From Xiphias gladius (taxonomy: Eukaryota > Chordata > Actinopteri > Istiophoriformes > Xiphiidae): a stretch of DNA of 64,000 nt. This document shows, in pieces, positions 50,001-61,454 of the stretch. Location of the stretch: positions 16,163,001-16,227,000 of the forward strand of contig NC_053415.1 in NCBI RefSeq assembly GCF_016859285.1, in the 5' to 3' direction. The notes under the pieces are model-generated. The model saw only the letters and a list, made by a program, of their open reading frames with translations, was not told the DNA's origin and did no database searches. A program made the translations under genes and the position numbers. Numbering within the stretch: position 1 is the first letter of the stretch; each line of letters begins with the position of its first letter.

Positions 50001-52051
50001 GGAATATTTCATTACACACTGCCCCCCCCCCCAACATCAAACTGTAAACAGCTGAATAAATCTTGGAGGAGAGTTAGGTGAATGGGAACATAAAGACCAT
50101 ATCTGGCCTGGGTGTAATGAGCACAGGGGAGGATACACAAGGCTGCCACTGGATATGAATGGCCACATTTGGGCTCTGATCAGTGTGGAGCAACCCCCCC
50201 CCCCCGGTCCTCCCTGTGTGCCAAAGATCCCATCATACTGCCTGCTGAGGCCACGGAGCTTAGCAGAGCATCTGCCAGTGATTTGGACAACTAAACCCCA
50301 GCTGTGTTAATCACTGACTCAGATCAAAGGCTTATGTTTCAAACTTAATCTGTTACTTTAATTGGGCAGCATGATGATTGTGTACTGTGGTGGTACAAAA
50401 CATCTTCTGATATTGCAAGAGTTATTATTCTTAAATAAAAGATAAATGCAGAGTTACGTTACAGTGTGCCATCAATGATTTAAATTAAAACAAAAGTATA
50501 ATCCCATCAAAATTCAGAAAAGAGGTGTAGCACATTCTATCTAACTCCAACATTGATTGACAGATGTTTTAATACACACACTAACACCAGAAAACAAAAA
50601 AGATCTAAATTATTAGTATTCTGTGATGCTTTAACAAGCCTAGTTTTTTCAACTGGATCAGATAAAAACAGAAAAATGCTTGTTTTAATCTATTATTAAA
50701 AGTCTTTAATAAGATATGTGAATTGATTTGTGATTTTAAAGAATTAATGTGTGTTGGAATTTATATTAAATTCCTCTCCAAATGTTCAAAGCACAAACAT
50801 TAAAAAACCTTTTCCTCCAAAAAACATTTCAAAAATTCCCCCAAAATATAACTCTGAACTTCCTTCAAGATTTCATTTTGTCCAAAGAAAAACTGCAAAT
50901 AGTTGGGAGACCTTTTTCAGCTCAGATGTTTCACATTGTGATTTTATAAGGTGTGTGCATCACTGTGTACTAAAATAGCAGAGGCCTTGTTTTATGCTCT
51001 CACAAATATGATTTATTTATAAGCAAGAGAAGGTGATGAAAGCAATTTCAAATGCTGAGTTGCAGTTAAAGGTGAGGTGGGTTTTAAAATGGACACATGA
51101 AACGTAACATATTGATCAAACTGATGTAGAATATAGCCAAATGCATAAGCTTAAAAGTCTACATTATTTTTGTTGTTTGATTATGACAAGTATAACATAA
51201 ATAAAGCCATACAGACAGAGAGCAAATGGGAAAGACAGAAAGCCTGAGAATTTAAAGCCTAAGTACTGGATTTCTCAATGCACCTAAAATATGGCTTCTC
51301 GTGCAACATTAATACTCTCCATGTGTTTAGACAGCTCTCTCTAATGGAAGTCTCTTTCCTAAACTCATTTAAAGCTGATGAGAGGAAAGAATAGCAGCTT
51401 CCTTTTGTATGCGAATGCTTCTGGTCCCACACCTTTACTTTGGCCAGTCTCTCTTCCTTCCTCTCACAGTCCTGACAGTGACCTGTCAGGACCTGGAGTT
51501 TTATCCTGTGTCAACATTAGAAATTTTATCCATTGTAAAAGGTTGTCACTTTATCCTGTGAACACCACAGGTCCTGAGACACATCTGCGATTTTTACTTT
51601 GTTGGAGGGGAGTTTAAGCTTTCATTGAATTTAACAAAATCACATCATATGTGCTGTTCTAGTGCATAAATATACAGCGCGGTGCAGTATCCATTTACTT
51701 TATACTCTATAAGCTGTGAACTAAAGGCCCAATCGGTTTTTTTAAACATATACATTACAAGCACACACAAGAGCTGGACTAGTATGGTTTTCTTTTCTGC
51801 TTATAATTTTAAGTATCGGTTTGTTGTACAAATGTTTTTTATGTATATACAACTTAATGAGCTGCTAATTTTCATAATACTGTATGTTGTCAAGTGTTAT
51901 GTATTAAAACACTAGTCAATCAAAGGAAGGGAAACACAGGTTCCAAACCTGTTTTACATTTAGGTTGTGGTTCCTTCACCTTTTGATTATATCCAAATCA
52001 CAGATTGTGCCTAAATAACCATCATATAATGTGTTTCATATATATATATAT

Positions 52052-52123
<72 letters not shown>

Positions 52124-55100
52124 CACCTTAGAATGAAATTATAGCAGATAATGATTAACCTTTATAGTTCAGGAAGGGCCTGAAGCATAATCTGATATGC
52201 TAATCCTGCAGAACAAAACAACAGGTCAGAAAGGTCCTTGCTGCGTTTCAAATATGATGCACTGTAGCCCAGGTGCCTATCATTGCCCGGTACATTCTGC
52301 AAGAGTTTTTTCAGGAACATTAATCATGGCATAATTATAATACAAAGTCATATGAAATAAATAGTGGATGTTAAATTAGCTGAACATTTGACTGCTATGA
52401 AAGTTTGGGGTCTTAGAGGTGTCACTAATAAAACAGGTGATAAAATACAGTCCTATAAAAATAATATTTAAGCAAGATTATTTTTATGTGACATGACTAT
52501 AACTATCTATTTTTCGCGAAAAACTAATATTAGATATGTCAGCACTGTGGTTTAGTGATTGGCACTTTTACCTCAATATAGGAAGGTCCTAGGTCTGAAT
52601 TTCATTACTGGCGCATTCTGTGTTTCTTCCCACAGTTCAAAGCTTTTCGACTCAAATTCAGTTCAAACTTAAAATTGCCTTTGAATGTGAGTGTTTTGTT
52701 TGTTTATAAATAAGCCCTGCAACAGACTGGCAACCTGTGGTTTTTCCTGAACATGCAATGGGCAAAATGTTCTTCCCTTTTGCCCACTGCATGTTGGGAT
52801 ATGCTTCAGCCACTCCTCTGTCCCTAAATAGGACTGCATTTACATGATATAAATAATGGATGATGGATAGATAATATGATATATAATGCCAGACCAGGGT
52901 CATGTGACATAATGCCAAAACCAGACTGAAGGAATTACTGCATTATACATGCACATACACACAGACACACACCTACGCCTTAACAATGTCACAATATCCC
53001 TTCGTGAGAGAGATGAGGCACTCTCTTCAGAGACATGTGAGGCACTGTTACTGTAAACATGAGTTTGGAAAAACCAGCAACTATGAACGAGCTCAGCTGC
53101 ATGCCACCTGGGTCCTGTCCTGCTGCGTGCCATGGGAAAATTTCCCTCTAAGACGGGAACTGCTCTTTCCTCTGTCACTTGAGGCTTCTAACAATGCAGC
53201 TAACTGCAAGTAATATGAGGTCAAGGGGACACAAAAACAAATAAAGATACAGATTATTAAAATAGATCCCATTTGTAAAAATTACATCAAGCAACTGAAG
53301 ATTTTATACGGCAGGGAAAAAAGATCATAGCTAGTAAGTCTATCAGAAGATAAAGGATTAAGGACTCAACTATTCAACTAAATCCGTGCAGTACTTTACT
53401 GTCTTGCACCACTTGGAGAATGTGATTATTAAAAGAGAAAGAACAATACTGTACATAAACCTAAACATCGAATAATGGAATCGCATAGCAGGATACTGTA
53501 ATTGTCACCTTAATAACCACTGAGACTGCATTACCATGTCCCATTACTATGTCGCTGACCATTTGCATTAGGTGCAGAATGTATTTCGCTCCCATTTCAC
53601 TCTTTCTGTTGGTTTTCAAAAGATAAATAAACGCATTGAAGCCCTCGAAAAGCAGCATTCAGGTTTAGGTTTTTCCATAACATAAATCTGTCCCTGAATG
53701 TGTAATTAAAGAAATGATGCTGATCACCTGGTCTGCCTCCTGGTGTGAATGATCACGCCCCACACAGAGAAAGCGGCCAGAAGATTTCTGCACAATGACA
53801 GCATGATCAAACAAAGGAGACAGGTTAAGACTGGTCCACTGATCTATCTTGCCAAAAGATTGTTTGCATCCCAGTTCCACTGTGACCAAGCATTGTGAAA
53901 CAGAGGAACAGGCACAAAAGGTTTTACTTGTGATACATTAAACCTCCCTTTTGTGAGTCATGCGTGAACACTGTGAGTGTTAATGAGAAAAGGAGGACCC
54001 TCGTTTCTATTTTGTGCAGTCTACGCCATGCAATTCTCCGGATAAACTTCAGGATAAACTCGGGCAAACTTTGAAGGAACTGAAAAGCTCGATCCAGCTG
54101 AGTTCAAGACTTATTTCCAAATTAAAATAATAAATATTTTGATGAAGTGAGAGAAACTGCCTTGCTTCTGTACAGCTAACTTGCTATTTCAAGGCTTCAA
54201 AATAAAGCTCCCCTGCATGATTGCCTTGTTGTGGCTATAAAACAATCCCATCAGGTTGCTGGAGCCACAGTAGAGACCAACTGTCTTGGCAAAATACTGA
54301 CGTTATAAATCAAAATCTCTTATAAGAGAAGCTCATTCAAGTCTACATTGGAAGGAATGCAAAGCCACCTTTTTATGCTCCAACAAACAGCATCTTCTCG
54401 TGTCTTATTGATGTCAGCCCATCTGCTGAAAGGGAGCCGTTCCACTTAGCCTACAAACTGTGAAAGCAGTCTCTTGCATTGGGTGCCATAACATTTAAGA
54501 CTGGTCAAGTGAGATACAGCTTCCAAGTACCTTAACTGTGTGTCGCATTTCATATGTGTTTAGACATTTCCTAAGATGAATTTGGTCTCAGTGGATAAGG
54601 CTGTCGATATTCTGTATTTTTGTTATGGCCAACAAATCCCAAGTAAAGACCAAAACCAAGCCACAAGCCCATTCATTCCTACTGAAGACACAGATCTTTA
54701 AAAACAAGTCATGTATGTGTAGTTTCTTTTTTAAAAATAGGCAAAGTAGTTTCTTAAAACGGCTGGTCCATGTAGTTTTTAGCAAACATAACTCAAACAG
54801 GAGTAAATTATGTATTTGTTGGCGACTATTTTCAGTCACGGGTTTGGTATGTTAATAAGCATTTACGGTAGATGGACGGTTTATGTGGGATTGACTCAAA
54901 ATAAACTACGGTGTCCATCTCCATCATAATGAAGGAACACGTCACCCAGTGCAACGGCACAGCTCATTTATGTGTTCTTATGTGTTTCTAGACAACAATG
55001 GAGGTCTATGGAACACAGAGGATTAAGCTATCTCAGGCTTTGGCTACACAGATTTGTTGGAAGGATCAACTGGATTTTTTGAAAATAAGAAAAATACAGA

Positions 55101-56477
55101 ATATCACCAGAAATAAACGTTATTGTAAAATCTAATCGGGTGATGAAGTAACTTTTTTAGTTTTAATTCAAATGCCGCTGTAGATTCGCTTAAAGATTAT
55201 GCCTGCTTCACATCTGATTTACAACAATAAACGATGTTTCACAGAGATACATCTAATTTGCAATAACCTTAGTCAGTATTAACTTATTTGTACTTGTAAG
55301 GGAAATTGTATTTTTCAAGTGGTCCATCATTTGCATTATTTGCTTAATGTGCTTTTCACAGAGGGGCCTGATTTACATTTTTGTATAAAAAAGAGACCAT
55401 GAAGTTTTTGTTACTTGTAAAACTAATTTAGCATCACAGTTAAAAAAGCAAATGATGAGATTTAGTTTTATGCACCAATGTTACACCTATTCAAAACAAA
55501 AACATTGATTTCCAATATTTTTTTCTGATTAAAAGAAGTAATTTGTTACAAATTATAGTTGTGGTTTACGTCAGTGTCTGCACTACTTTCTACAAAACTA
55601 AAATCAAGCAGCTCAAAAGCACCATTATATCTTTTATAAAATGGAAATGCAACACATCTATTAATAGTTGTGTGCCAGTCATACCGTGATCGTGTATAAG
55701 CTGAAAAGAGGTTTTGAACAAATGTTTCTGAGGGACTAAAATTAGAAGGAACAGTTTTTTCAGTGTACCACTGATCCTCTAGCATTCCTCAAACTAAAGA
55801 TTATTTCTTACCTTAAGTTTGTCATATCGGTCGCTGAGGGCTGCTACTTGGTGGTCTCGGTGTCGGCCAACCAGCTTACACAATGCACAGATCAACTGTT
55901 CGTCTGTCACACAGTACATGTTGACCTTCTCGTCCTCATGCTCCAGACACATAAGCCCTCGCAGATGGGAATCCAGCAAGGGCTCGATTAGTCGGTGGCC
56001 CGTGAAGGGCTTCTTGTTGGGGTGGGTGGCCTTAAGACACTCGTCGCAGTATGACACCTCGCAGGTGACGCAGGTCTTCACAGCATCCTGTGGAGGGTCC
56101 TGCTCACAGAACTGACACTGCACCCGGTCACTGGCGGATGTCATGGCTTTGCTGTCAGGGATGGCTCGCTCACGCCTGGTCTCGTTAGGAGAGTTAGGTC
56201 CACTTAGAGAAGCTTTCTGGTAGCGGTCAATGATGTTCTGTAATGTAACGTTGCGTTTGAGTCCTTCTAGGCCCCTCTGGTTGAGGGTGATAACATAGCG
56301 ACAGGTTGGGCACTGAAAGGCGCTGATAGACTGGATTGGCTCACTGGGGGTGCAGTGGGAGACCAGAATACGATGGGCACAGTTGAAACAAAGGCTGTGA
56401 GCACAGGGCAAGAGCAGTGGGTCCTCAAAGAGCTCCAGACAGATTGGGCAGGTCAGCTCCGACTCCAGTGTTTCCAT
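44033..56477 (-). CDS. mid1: Midline 1, TRIM-family E3 ubiquitin ligase
   Basis: MID1 (TRIM18) is a microtubule-bound E3 ligase that targets the PP2A catalytic subunit through alpha4; human loss causes Opitz syndrome. Nine coding exons on the minus strand join in frame to 669 aa (human 667): 56477-55812, 49980-49885, 49142-49035, 46791-46643, 46544-46417, 46002-45859, 45257-45096, 44977-44770, 44381-44033. Domains: RING from residue 10 ([20 protein letters not shown] ... FQCPTC), B-box 1 ([19 protein letters not shown]), B-box 2 ([20 protein letters not shown]), coiled coil and COS box (about 216-380), FN3 (about 383-485) and B30.2/SPRY (about 487-660, ending [13 protein letters not shown]). 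[18 protein letters not shown] and the PIPDHL ending favour MID1 over MID2. No lesions seen. Neighbour cog3 has the same orientation. Confidence 0.95.
44491..44746. mobile_element. MITE-like element in the last mid1 intron
   Basis: CCATGCTAGTGGCT (44495-44508) is mirrored by AGCCACTAGCGTGG (44732-44745), with one mismatch. The 256-base interval includes AGGGGATCACCAGAGTTATTA and TAGTTGCTGAGATATTTCA-like sequence typical of a dispersed percomorph repeat. It is non-coding and fills most of the 388-base intron between exons 44977-44770 and 44381-44033. Confidence 0.75.
50026..50035. repeat. C-run near the mid1 exon 49980-49885 acceptor
   Basis: A run of about ten C residues upstream (on the minus strand, G residues) of the acceptor for the coiled-coil exon. 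A second C-run lies near 50194-50204. Confidence 0.7.
52038..52119. repeat. (TA)n passing into a T-run
   Basis: An almost uninterrupted TA tract (one CACA break) of about 55 bases is followed directly by about 27 T residues, in the large mid1 intron. Confidence 0.95.
52540..52880 (+). mobile_element. tRNA-like dispersed repeat (SINE-type), degenerate
   Basis: It begins AGCACTGTGGTTTAGTGATT, continues AGGTCCTAGGTCTGAATTTC, then CTTCCCACAGTTCAAAG, AAAATTGCCTTTGAATGTGA, CCTGCAACAGACTGGCAACC and TGGGATATGCTTCAGCC, and ends near a GGATGATGGATAG tail. This order matches a very common percomorph repeat. The first 60 bases resemble tRNA A-box and B-box promoter sequence. It lies in the large mid1 intron. 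Confidence 0.72.
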
Positions 56478-58732
56478 CTTCAGGCAAAACAAAGAGGGGT
56501 TGTCTGCGAAATCCAGGGAAGCTGATTAGCTATCTGTAAAGATGACACAGAAATAAATCAGAAAATGGTGATAGCTATATGAAAAGGGTTCAGCTGTGGG
56601 AGTTAATATGTTGATTAGCGTCATGTATTTAGAGCTAAAACGATTATCCGATTTATAGTTCATTGAGAGAAAATGAATCAGCCGCTAATATAATAATCAA
56701 ATATTCTATTTTTCAAGGAAATATACTAAACATTCCTTTGTTTCAGCTTCTCGGTTGTGAGGATTTTCAGCTTTTATTTGTCTTAAGTGATAGTAAATTG
56801 AATATCTTTGAATTTTGGACTGTTGGTCGACCAAAACAAGCTATATGAATCACCTTTGACTTACGGAAATTTTAACAGGAACCAACAAATGATCAACTTC
56901 ACCAATAAAAAATCAACTGCTCAATTAATTGATAGTGAAAAGAGTTTTTATTGCAGCCCTAATTTACCAAGTTTAGACATGAAGCCTCACTGAAAAAAAT
57001 GCGAACACCACAGACATCGTGCATATTCTGTCTGTATTTTCAAGTTCTTATGAAAATAAAAACTAAATTATTCATAACTATCCTGTTATTTGATTTCCAT
57101 TGCAAACTGAATATGAAATATTATGTAAATATTTGTTACAGATATCTGATTATGGAAATGAAGCAAAATGGAAAAATAAAACAAGCAGGGCGGAAAATAC
57201 TCAAAGACACGTGTTCGCATATAATGCGTATATCAGACTTGTGTATGCTCTATTTGGCTGAACTTACAACTTAGAAAATGTGGCTCATTTTAATTTGGCA
57301 CAGAAATAGTCTAGCCCATCCCCGTGTTTTCCTCTCTATACTGTAGTCCGTAGGCCAGCAGGCCAGTGAGGACTGACAGCTCAGCCAAGCAGAAGTCTAT
57401 TGGCCTGCTTGCTGATGGCTGGGGCTCCACACTATCACAGACACTAAGCCTTTGTTCCCGGCCAGTCAGACACCCCAGCTGCGAGTGGACACACTGTGCT
57501 CATAGCGTCTCTCTACGTGAGCTCTCCACCTCCACTCATTATGTGTGAAGAAGGCAAAAGCTCATTATCAGGACAGTCGGACACAAGTAGCCTTTTGAAG
57601 TTGTGAGGATACAGCAATTACCTCTGAGCTACAGACCTGGGTTTGTTCTTTCCACTCTATTCAAATCTTCACAGACATTCAGCTTTCCCACTGTACTGTA
57701 CAAAACAAGAGGCGATTGTTGTACTTGTCTCTAGTGACTGGGATGCATCTGTGGGCCTTTGTTTCTCGGCTATTTTGTTCTTTAAAGACAAAACAGCAAA
57801 TGCAAGTGTCTAGAAGTTATCACAGAGAATCACAGACAACCTCTTCACTATGCAAACCCTTCAGTCTTAAACAGAATGTGTTAAACATCAAGCCTTTTGG
57901 CACAGATATTATTTTAAAGTTGGTGTTTTTATGATTCATTAACATATCTCTCTTAATACTCTTAATTGTACACTTTTCAATGTCCATTCTAAACTACTGT
58001 ATGTTTGTGGTGAATAATTCTTAACTGATTCATGTAAGTATAAGTAGCCTAAAATCAAACTGTGGCACATGAAACTTCTGATTCACTTGTCTGACATGCT
58101 ACCATTTCTTTGACAGGGTTTCACTCCGAAACACAAGACCACATCACATAATTTTTAGCAAAGCTATCAGCTACAACAGAGTGGCTCCTGTATTTACACA
58201 AGTCTCGTCAAACAGGATAAGTTGTAGATTCAACCAGGCTGTCCTAAATACACACAGAATTAAGAGCTTTGTAGGTCAAACACAATGCAAATACACTTAT
58301 CCTCTGATGTCATCACCTGTGGTATACTTGTAGCTTGTAAAATAACACTGTGGCAAAGAGGCACCGAAACTGCGTTAGAGCCCCAAGTAAATTAAGCACT
58401 CCTGAAAGCTCTCCCATTCATACACAGTTTACTTTACCCACCGATGGATTTCGCCCCACTTTACACTGCCGAGACATTTCTGCTGAAGGAAAACTTCTGA
58501 CCTGAATCATGAAAATATATTTATGACAACAAATGCACCGGCTATAAACCCCAGCATGCTGTAGAGAGGGGCATCCAGATGGCACGAGTCTTCACAGCCC
58601 CAGTAATCCTGCAGCAGAGCTGTCATTAAGCAAGGGGATTGAGCAAGAGGTAGCAAGCACAACAGGAAAAGTTGCCCGACAATTCCAGGAAAGCCAGCTC
58701 CACCTACAGCTGGAGCGCTGGCCAGTACTGGA

Positions 58733-58733
<1 letters not shown>

Positions 58734-58780
<47 letters not shown>

Positions 58781-58818
58781 AGACAACAGCGAGAGAGTGA
58801 GAGGCAGAGAGAGAGGCA

Positions 58819-58858
<40 letters not shown>
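58734..58858. repeat. (GA)n microsatellite, interrupted
   Basis: Two GA blocks (58734-58779 and about 58822-58858) are joined by a mostly purine linker of about 40 bases, making about 125 bases of nearly pure purine on the plus strand. Confidence 0.95.
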
Positions 58859-58860
<2 letters not shown>

Positions 58861-60599
58861 CAAAATCAGCAAACAAGCGGAGGGACCGGTTTGTGCAGAG
58901 CCCCAGGCAATGTCCTCACAGGCAGGTTAGTGTCATCTTTGCCCTGCACATTCAGAAATCCAAAGCGTCAGGATCAGTTTCAGGTTTCCTTGTCTGACCG
59001 TCCCTCTGCTTCTAGTAGCACAATGCTGTGGACTGGAACTTTTCTTGGCTACGCCACTGGGGATTCAGAGAGAAAGGCTAAAGGCACAAATACAGATGAG
59101 AGGCAGCCTTGTGAGGCAGCAGGACTCATCTGTAACGTGGGAGAGAAATCTGCAGTCTCCTCTGCATCCGACAAACAAGGTGAAATGGAAGCAGTGAATT
59201 ACATCACAGTTTGTTGTCTGTCCCTCCAGAGGCTTATGAAGTGCAATACACATCATGAGTGCCACTGATAAAAAAACATATAGCTCTATAGGCTGTTAAA
59301 ATATCTGCAACTGTAAAACCATGTCTGTCTGTCTTCCTTCAGCAAAAACTGAAGGACACTGAGCATCCACTCTGACAGACAAGACTACAAACAAAGACAG
59401 ACAACACGTAACATCATCTGCTACATCCAAGTCTGTCCCAGTTGGCCCTCATGCAAGGAATCACCGAGGTACCATCTGCTTACCATGTGCGCCTATTTCC
59501 AGACACACCCCCACTGTGCTCCATATGGATTCCCCTGTCATTCAAAGGAGTCCCCACAGTGACTATCCTCTCCGAGAGACAGATACACACTGTAAATATT
59601 AAAGACACTCTGAAGTTCAGACAAAGCGATGGGCGTGAACTACATTGCTCGGGAGATGCACACAGGAATGCGACCGGCATTCCCCAGGTTTCATCTACAT
59701 AATCTCCGACTGGGGTGAAATTTAGTACCATGAGATCAGTGGGGGGACTTATCGAATTTTTCTAGTTTAATGGAGGAGAACCATGAGAAAAGATTTCCGA
59801 ATAACATTAAACATCTGCTTCTTCCTCGTGTGTTCAGCTCACTTCTGTCTTTCACATTTAAACGCGAGACAAGTCTACTGCAAAGGGTTTGTGCAGCCGT
59901 TTGATGAGACGAAGGCTGCTTTCCTCATGTATGGTGCATATGTCTATGCAGTGCAAAAGTTTACAGGCAAGGCCTAGAAATATCGAGTGGGTACAGGTTT
60001 ATTGCTTCACATACCTCGGTACTGAGAGAAAGTGCGCTGATGTGTTGTTTCAATAAGCACTGTTCTTGCATTCAGAAGCCACGGAAGTTAAAAATGTTAG
60101 ATGAGCATTAGATATAAGGACCAAGCAGATTCGGGGTTAGGTTCACGCAGCTACAACAAGCAGCATTTTAGACAAGAAAAATGACAAAAGCTATATGACG
60201 GTATATAATAACCAAAATCATATATCAAATCATAGTCTCCTGTCACAAATCGAAGAATATCTCTCTGTATTACTTTAACAGCCATAGTTGATATAGGCAA
60301 GCGGTTCATGGGCTTCACAGCCCTGTTGTGATTCAAGATGCTTAATGCTGAGTATCAGCAGATATGACAGGTGTGAGAGATAGGCGCTTAACTGTGAGGC
60401 GCTTTGTCAAATGATGAACTGGAGAAGCCTATTAACTTGCCATTTATGAGTTTTATTTGATTAGGAAATAATGGGTTATTTAGAGATGAAACAATTAGAA
60501 TGTCTCAGATAGGAAGACAATTTCCTGCTCAAGTACTTTCTAATCCTGTTGGTTATGGTCTTTTATCACCCTTAATGATGGCCCTGAACCATGTATTCA

Positions 60600-60850
60600 G
60601 CGACGGAAGGAGCGTGATTGCTCTTTGTCTCCCCTCCCGGGGCAGACACCTAACATATTTATCTGCAATCCCGCCTCGACGGCGTAACTGTGACCAATGC
60701 GTGGCCTGTTGCTGCTCCCCGGAGCGGCCGGGCTCCGCGGCGGCGCACTCGGGACTGACGCGCGCCGCAACCGCGGCAGCACACGCCCGGCGGATTGGAC
60801 GCGACAAACGAGGCCCCCGACCAGCGTCCATTATTATGGTCATTTCATTG
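60600..60850. promoter_or_regulatory. CpG-rich block, candidate promoter or first exon of mid1
   Basis: This is the most CpG-dense stretch in the window, for example GAGCGGCCGGGCTCCGCGG and GACGCGCGCCGCAACCGCGG around 60720-60775, inside AT-rich flanks. CpG blocks of this kind usually mark unmethylated promoters or enhancers. It lies about 4.2 kb upstream of the mid1 start codon, in the right direction for an untranslated first exon. No TATA box or defined start site is evident, and it could belong to another gene to the right. Confidence 0.45.
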
Positions 60851-61384
60851 ATTACGGAGGGAGGGTCGATTGCGAATCGAAACTTTGGGGCCACTGGGTG
60901 CAGAGCAGGATTACACGGAAAGGGGTGACAGTGTCAGAAGCTTTTTTTTTTTTTTGCTGTACCCTCATCGGGCAAACTGGTGCCGACACACACTAACCTG
61001 TAGTGAAAGCGAGAGACGACTCAAACGAGCCTCCCATTCAGGTGCTTGGGCTTCATTCCCGAGCGAACAGGATGTTTTAAAATGAAGCTCCAGGTGAAGA
61101 AGTAGCCCTAAAAATCTACAATGTAGGTAGTGTTTGTAGCCATTGAGTTTCTAACAGACTAAGAACTGGAAACAGAGGGGCCTAAAGGTCAGTTCATTCT
61201 TTTGATTTTCTTTATTTCTGATATATATATATTTTTGCCTTTCATTTCTTTGCGCGCTTCCTGTGCGCGCTGTGCAGCCCATCGTGGTTCAGCCTCAGCA
61301 GTGGCCCCAAAGTCTCATTTCCGCTTGGCAGGTGGCAGGATCGGGAGAACACTGCATTCCCTCCGCAACCGCCAGAAGGAGCGA

Positions 61385-61391
61385 CACACAC

Positions 61392-61447
<56 letters not shown>

Positions 61448-61454
61448 ACACACA
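61385..61454. repeat. (CA)n microsatellite
   Basis: About 70 bases of CA repeats with two single-base interruptions. Confidence 0.97.

Noticed and set aside
52545-52610. A tRNA gene
   Set aside because: The A-box and B-box-like text lacks a cloverleaf and belongs to a larger degenerate dispersed repeat.
58507-58876. Long minus-strand Leu/Ser-rich frames
   Set aside because: They are the translation of the GA microsatellite read on the other strand; no protein signal outside the repeat.
60500-60996. Several long frames on both strands
   Set aside because: GC-rich DNA has few stop codons; the peptides are low-complexity Ala/Arg/Pro with no family motif. Treated as a CpG-block effect.
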